Positions 58,881-64,000 of a stretch of 64,000 bases of DNA are shown here, one piece after another. The first letter of the stretch is position 1. Every line of letters begins with the position of its first letter. Source of the stretch: Elgaria multicarinata webbii (taxonomy: Eukaryota > Chordata > Lepidosauria > Squamata > Anguidae); assembly GCF_023053635.1 (NCBI RefSeq), contig NC_086172.1:24891501-24955500 (forward strand), read 5' to 3'. Both the position numbers and the translations under genes were made by a program. Below the pieces are notes generated by a model that had not been told where the DNA came from, searched no databases, and saw only the letters and a program-made list of their open reading frames with translations.

Positions 58881-59125
58881 AACTATGTGGTGTAGTGGCT
58901 AAAGTGTTGGACTAGGAGTCGGGGGAGATCCAGGTTCTAGTCCCCACTCGGCCATGGAAACCCACTGGGTGACTTTGGGCCAGTCACAGAGTCTCAGCCC
59001 AACCTACCTCACAGGGTTGTTGTTGTTGTGAGGCTAAAAATGGAGAGGAGGATTATGTATGCCACCTTGGGTTCCCTGGAGGAAAAAAGGCAGGATATAA
59101 ATGCAATAATAAATAAAATAATAAA
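58881..59125 (+). mobile_element. Sauria-type SINE
   Basis: GTGGTGTAGTGGCTAAAGTG with B box GGTTCTAGTCC (58933-58943), body GGGCCAGTCACAGAGTCTCA and CACAGGGTTGTTGTTGTTGT, and tail GGATATAAATGCAATAATAA. Better preserved than the copy at 18144. Confidence 0.92.
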
Positions 59126-59490
59126 TGTTGTGTGGGCAGAAAGCATCGCTTTGGTGGGCAACAGGACTGACATCACTGGTAAATGAGCTGCTCAAAATTG
59201 CAACATGGCAGTGACTGAAAGATTTTCCATGGCAGAGTTGTTTATCTACAACCCTCTAACAAAGTTACATGTACTTCAGTATGATCAGTAATCTCATTGC
59301 CTTGAGGAGAACAACCCGACAACATTGTATATCTTTCAGTCCCACCACCACCTTGCTGTCTGAGCATCTTGGGGTCATTTGTGGGGTGGGGTCACTGCAT
59401 TTTTCTATGGAACTGTCAGCTCCACCTCTTCTGATAAAAAAAGCCTGCTATTGTTGATTTGTGTGATGCCGGTGTTCCCCCACCACACAC

Positions 59491-59645
59491 AATTTTACCC
59501 TCACAACAGCCCTGAGAGGTCAGTTAGGCTTAGAGAAGATGACTGGCCCAATGTCACCTAGTAAGCTTCAGGGCAGAGGGGGGATTCGAACTCAGGACTC
59601 CCCACCCTACTCCAGTGCTCTTGCCCCTACACCACACTGGCTCTT
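59491..59645 (-). mobile_element. tRNA-derived SINE (antisense)
   Basis: On the minus strand it starts GCCAGTGTGGTGTAGGGGCA, has a B box GAGTTCGAATCCC, then GTGACATTGGGCCAGTCATC and ends in the AGGGCTGTTGTGAGGGTAAA body. Both Pol III boxes are intact. Confidence 0.88.
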
Positions 59646-59737
59646 CGAGATCATGTCAGCAGCTGATTCAAGTCAGAAGAATTTTAGGAGCGTCTGTCCC
59701 AGGTTAAGCTGAGCACAAGCAGGCCTCATCTTAGACC

Positions 59738-59868
59738 AGCATTTGCTCAGCTGCTGCCCTCCAGATATTGTGGACTACAGCTCTCATCAACCCCCACCAG
59801 CATAGTCAGTCTGGGTGATAGTTGCCATCCAAAACATCTGGAGTGAACCAGCTTGGGGACACTGGTGT
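59738..59868. mobile_element. Palindromic MITE (CCCTCCAGA family)
   Basis: GCTGCTGCCCTCCAGATATT on the left against CATCTGGAGTGAACCAGC on the right, with ACAGCTCTCATCAACCCCCA in the core. Confidence 0.7.
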
Positions 59869-60614
59869 AAAGGGTGCCTGGCCCAACCCCGAGCAGTTTA
59901 TTGCTATCTAGACAGGAATATTGTGTGAGGAAGAATGGTGCACATCCCCTGCCCTCCTGTGACCTTAATGCTGACTTCCAGGATATATGCTGTGAGGTTA
60001 GGGGATCATGCAGGCCAATTCCCATTTCTCCCTACCCCTCCATTTCCTTTCCCTCCTCCCCCAACTGACATCCTTAAAGTGCTGCATGTCTCAACCTCAG
60101 GTGCTGGCTTCTTAAGACTCTCAGAGTCTGCGCAACTTCCAGTTTCTTTCATTGTCACCCACCACCACCACCTTTAGAAATCTCTCCCAAGGCAGAAGTG
60201 AGCACTGCCCACAGAAAACAATGGAGAAATCCAGGATTTTAGTGTAGTTTGGGCAGCAACACGTCTCCCCTCCTCCCTGGAGTCCCACATTCAAAAGGTA
60301 GCAAGAAAGATAGGACCTCCATGTTCATCTGGAATGCCAAAGACAGGAACAGCACAATGCTATGCGTGTTTACTCAGAAAGTCATATAATGAAGCTTCCT
60401 CCCAGGTGTTTACTGCGTTGGCGCCTATGCTCCTTCTCTGAGCAGATGAATTTTGAATTTATTTTGGATGGCTTTAAAAGGGGGTTGGATAAATTCCTGG
60501 AGGCGAAGGCTATCAATGGCTACTAGCCCTGATGGTTGTGTGCTATCTCCAGTATTCGAGGCAGTAAGCCTGTGTGCACCAGTTGCTGGGGAACACGGGT
60601 GGGAGGGTGCTGTT

Positions 60615-60840
60615 GAGCCAGTGTGATGTAGTGGCTAAAGTGTCAGACTGGGAATCGGGAGATCCAGGTTCTAGTCCCCACTTGGCCATGGAAGCCCACG
60701 AGGTGACTTTGGGCCAGTCACAGACTTTCCGCCCAACCCACCTCACAGGGTTGTTGTTGTGAGAATAAAATGGAGAGGATTATGTACACCGCATTGGGTT
60801 CCTTGGAGGAAAAAAGACGGGATATAAATGCAATAATACA
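60615..60840 (+). mobile_element. Sauria-type SINE inside CR1
   Basis: GAGCCAGTGTGATGTAGTGG, B box GGTTCTAGTCCCC near 60668, GGGCCAGTCACAGACTTTCC, CACAGGGTTGTTGTTGTG and GGGATATAAATGCAATAATA. Confidence 0.92.
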
Positions 60841-60946
60841 TACATAGAATCATAGAATAGTAGAGTTGGAAGGGGCCTATAAGGCCATCAAGTCCAGCCC
60901 CCTGCTCAAAGCAGGAATCCACATTAAAGCATCCCTGACAGATGGA
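60841..60946 (-). repeat. CR1 3' end (antisense) inside CR1
   Basis: ATAGAATCATAGAATAGTAG, GGGGCCTATAAGGCCATCAA and CCCCCTGCTCAAAGCAGGAA form the reverse of a CR1 terminus. It lies directly after the SINE. Confidence 0.9.
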
Positions 60947-61364
60947 GTTGAGCTGACGGCAGAAAAGTTTGCCCTCACTCTGAACTGGCTTTGAGATGCT
61001 ACTATACAGCATTACATATTCACTGCCTTGACTACTTGAGCCCTGATTGGTTGGGATCACTTTCAAGGGAGAGGCCACCCTGATTAAAGAGAAAAGGCAC
61101 ATAAATAGCTGTTTCTCACATAGTGAACACTCCACAGACAGCAGCAAGAAAAGATGAGTGAGGGGGTAGGACATCGCCCCCACACCTTCAAAGCATTATT
61201 TTATGCTGGTGTGATTGTATCAACTATGTTGGTCCCTGGCCTACAGCTGGTCGGCCACTGTGTGAAGAGTGCTGGACTAGATGGGCCCTTGGTCTGATCC
61301 AGCCTCAGGGCTCTTCTTATGTTCTTAATTACTCTTGAACGTTCTCAACTCTCAACATCCCATA

Positions 61365-62425
61365 GGTCAGGGGTGGGCAAACTGTAACTCACCAGATGAT
61401 TTGATCTACAGCTCCTATGATCCCTCACCACTGACTAAGTTGGCTACGACTAATGGGAATTCTAAGCTAAAAGACTGGCCCATTTTTAAAAGAACAGGAC
61501 TTTTGTTAATTTATGAAGTTATATATTACTGCGTATCTATGGAGCCCTCTAAGTCACTATTTTATGTTTGGAAAACCCCATTTTCTTCCAAACTGAGAGG
61601 CAATCTATCACCCATTCTTAGAGAGGACTAGCGGGTCCTTCAAAACTGTTGTAGTGTATCGTCACCTAAATGCAATGGTCCTGTGATAGGACAAGTCAGC
61701 GTTAGTATCAGCCTAGAGCCCTCTTCAAAGGAAGACGCTAACGTGGACAAGCAAATTGTATCAAAGCAAAATTTATTTAAGGAAGAAATAAAGACATGAA
61801 GACAGGACAACAGCAAACCTAAACAAGCCCAGGATAAAGTAAGGATAGGGATAGAATAACTTCCAATTGCCATTTAACTGAGTGTAAGAGAAAGAGTCTA
61901 CAAGCAGCTCTGTTCTCATCTTAAATCATGCTCAATTAATGTATGGCAGGAGAAAACGGGAGTGCCTCTACCCCAACTACCATGTAGAACTAATGTAGAA
62001 CCATGTACCCCAACTAAGCTCTTCCACATGAGTAGGAATCCTGCATGAGCCAATTGCCTATACAGAGTCTTTCTCAAACTCTGCTGAATGTACGGAGGAC
62101 GGTTCCAGTTCCTACTTGATGACTTACGAGTGATGATATGAAGGTGAGAATAGGCCTATTGCTACTCAGGATGTCTGCTTTTCCCTGGCTACTCTACTGT
62201 CCTTACTCAACTGTAAAAAGTGAGTTGAACTCTTGATGCTGTGGTGTTGAAAGGGTTAAAGAAACTGGCTACTGAGCTGTGATGAACAGCATTAATCCCG
62301 CTGTCAGCATTTTCTTCCCATTCTTTCTTTACTCTGCCCCGTCCTACACCAGCCTAAAGCTGTGCAATGCTGATGTTGAGCAATTTTTATCATTCTGGAT
62401 AGCGATCACCTCAAACGCTGACCTC
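61365..62425. other. Intergenic, nothing firm
   Basis: A decayed CCCTCCAGA-family MITE fragment may lie at 61365-61460. No gene is seen. Confidence 0.4.
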
Positions 62426-62427
62426 AA

Positions 62428-62515
62428 AATCTCATAGAATCACAATATTGGAAGGGGCCCGAAGATTGACATGTCAAGTACCCTATCCTGAAGCAGGTTC
62501 ATCCAGGCACCAGCC
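62428..62515 (-). repeat. CR1 3' end (antisense)
   Basis: CTCATAGAATCACAATATTG and GGAAGGGGCCCGAAGATTGA are a diverged reverse CR1 terminus. Confidence 0.75.
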
Positions 62516-63065
62516 CACATACACTAAAGAACCCCCTATAGTGTGTCCACAGGCAGAGTGGGAGACAAGGAAGGTTCCCCCTTAACAGAGATGCATGTTC
62601 AATTTAAAACAATGGTTTGTAAACAATGGAAATGACTCATTTAAGCATTAAGCCAAGTCACACATTACAGGGGAAAGCAAAAATCCCCAGGACTGCTAGC
62701 CTTTAAACTCACGGTACTGATTTTGCCGAGTATTTTTAATTGCCACCTCTATATTATAGCTAACTGTATAAACAGTATATAAATCTGCAATAACAGTTAG
62801 AAAAATTGCCTGGGGCCTGGGGGTAGAAAGAGAAGTGAAAAAGAGAGCCATTCTTCGAAAAAGAGACAGCTGACCTGAAAAGAACTTGGAACATTTGACA
62901 GTTACACTTTAGATTCATTTTGATCAGAGCTACTTTTGAAAAACATAACAAGAACCCCTCTTTAACTTGTGTAGCAAAAGAAAAAAGAAAAAGCAACCTT
63001 TTGATCAATCCAGAGGTTATAACTGAGCCTCCAGATTAAAATAATAAAACAATATGCTTCTAAGG

Positions 63066-63155
63066 GTTGGTTACTGTGTGAACTGAGTGCCAGACCAGAT
63101 GGACCCTTGGTCTGATCCAGCATCAGGGCATTTCTTAGGTTCTTACGGTTGGGTT
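63066..63155 (+). repeat. CR1 3' end
   Basis: GACCAGATGGACCCTTGGTC and TGATCCAGCATCAGGGCATT, then TTCTTAGGTTCTTA. Confidence 0.85.
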
Positions 63156-63268
63156 ATTTAGAATAACCATTACTCCATTTCTCTCCACCACAACCACCCC
63201 TGAACACACACACACACACTGAATCTATATGTAAGATCTTGGTCTATCACTCTTGAACCACTCTGGCC

Positions 63269-63392
63269 CCAATCCAGTTAAAGTTAGTTGTGATTAAGTG
63301 CCATCGCAAGCAATAGGACTTGCACTACTCCCAGTTAACTTGTTCCATTGGTTTCAATGGGACTTAATCATGACTAATGTTAGCTGGATTGG
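63269..63392. mobile_element. Palindromic MITE, 124 bp
   Basis: CCAATCCAGTTAAAGTTAGT and GTGATTAAGT on the left are mirrored by ACTTAATCATGACTAATG and TTAGCTGGATTGG on the right. Confidence 0.8.
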
Positions 63393-63399
63393 ACGGATG

Positions 63400-64000
63400 A
63401 TAGGGATTGCAACAAATGAAGTAAATATCTAATTTGCTCTAGTAAGTGAACCTGAATATGCATCCATAGATTTATCCACTTCCGTTTTGAAACTAATCAA
63501 ATTGGTTTTCTCCACCACAGTCCAGGGAGTAACAGGGGCAACTGCAACATTTTAGGGCATTTCTAACAAATAATGCACTTCTGGCTTCCTTAAATGGTCA
63601 GTTTGTACCCATTTGTCTTTTGTTAGCCACTTCAGGGCTTAATTTAAAGCTAGGACTCGCATTTTCCTATGCTACAGCTCAATCCTGAACAAGTGATCCT
63701 TCATATAATAATATGTTTTGAAAATGCTCCTTTGTGCATGTGCAGAGTGTCTTACCACACACATCTGGGCTAAGGGCTTCTGGATCGGAACATGTGGCTT
63801 TCTTTGTAGTTCTGATTTTGGAAGGGGAGGAGGGAGGGGGGAAAGTCTGTGACCATTTTTTAAACCTACAAAATTATCCACTTCTGTTAATCCTGCAGAT
63901 TTGTTTACAGCATCCTAAGAGACAACTGGGTTTTATTACTGTGAGGCGATTTTCCATCAAGAAAAAGGGGAAGTACTTTAGTCATTCTCGGCCTAAAGAT
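63400..64000. other. Intergenic, nothing recognised
   Basis: No feature was identified. Confidence 0.45.

Larger units (their letters stand above)
60460..61328 (+). mobile_element. CR1 LINE 3' end split by later insertions
   Basis: The left half (GGGGGTTGGATAAATTCCTG to GGGTGGGAGGGTGCTGTT, ending 60614) and the right half (CTGGCCTACAGCTGGTCGGC to CTCTTCTTATGTTCTTA, about 61230-61328) join to one CR1 3' UTR. The gap contains a Sauria SINE, an antisense CR1 tail and about 280 bp of unknown DNA. Confidence 0.8.

Overview
The window looks like squamate reptile (lizard or snake) nuclear DNA. It has tRNA-derived SINEs with the Sauria-SINE body and A/G-rich tail, a RTE-BovB LINE 3' end, CR1 and L2-like LINE fragments, an R4/Dong-like LINE remnant, and many hAT-type MITEs. 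Genus cannot be resolved by eye. No bacterial-style genes, CRISPR arrays or operons are present; almost all long open frames are repeat-derived or accidental.

Genes. One conserved gene is certain: the first coding exon of ABI2 (Abl interactor 2) on the minus strand at 11472-11588. It sits inside a CpG island (about 11380-12050) that acts as its promoter. Positions 1-11471 are therefore ABI2 intron 1, and everything right of about 12050 is upstream of ABI2. A second locus at 23155-24484 (+) reads as a four-exon, 152-codon gene with consistent splice sites and phases and a start codon split by intron 1. I do not recognise its protein. An antisense, degraded copy of its main exon lies just beyond its stop codon.

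Mobile DNA, left to right. Intron 1 of ABI2 holds two L2-like LINE pieces, a hAT-like MITE (5291-5787) and a four-unit minisatellite of about 110 bp (5995-6412). Positions 12-20 kb hold palindromic MITEs, a Sauria SINE and old dispersed repeats. Positions 20030-31665 form a nested block: terminal repeats of one hAT-like family lie at both outer ends, bordered by the same 8-mer CCACCCAC, with further copies of the family's ends inside. The candidate gene, a CR1 interrupted by an antisense L2, a ~530 bp duplicated block and an R4-like LINE fragment lie within it. Positions 34-48 kb contain two textbook palindromic hAT MITEs with exact 8-bp target duplications (34988-35299, 46726-47045) and a hammerhead-like motif (40420-40452).

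At 49.6-50.8 kb there is a three-layer nest. A MITE was hit by a chimeric 5S-18S rRNA retrocopy flanked by a ~12-bp target duplication, and that was later hit by a solo LTR with a 5-bp duplication. The remainder (51-64 kb) is intergenic DNA with CR1 tails, an antisense L2, BovB, another L2, three Sauria-type SINEs and MITEs.

The strongest candidates for something undescribed are (1) the 11.6 kb composite hAT-like block with a gene inside, (2) the split-start gene with its antisense exon copy, and (3) the 5S-18S chimera with its datable insertion series. All calls are by eye from the sequence; no searches or alignments were run.
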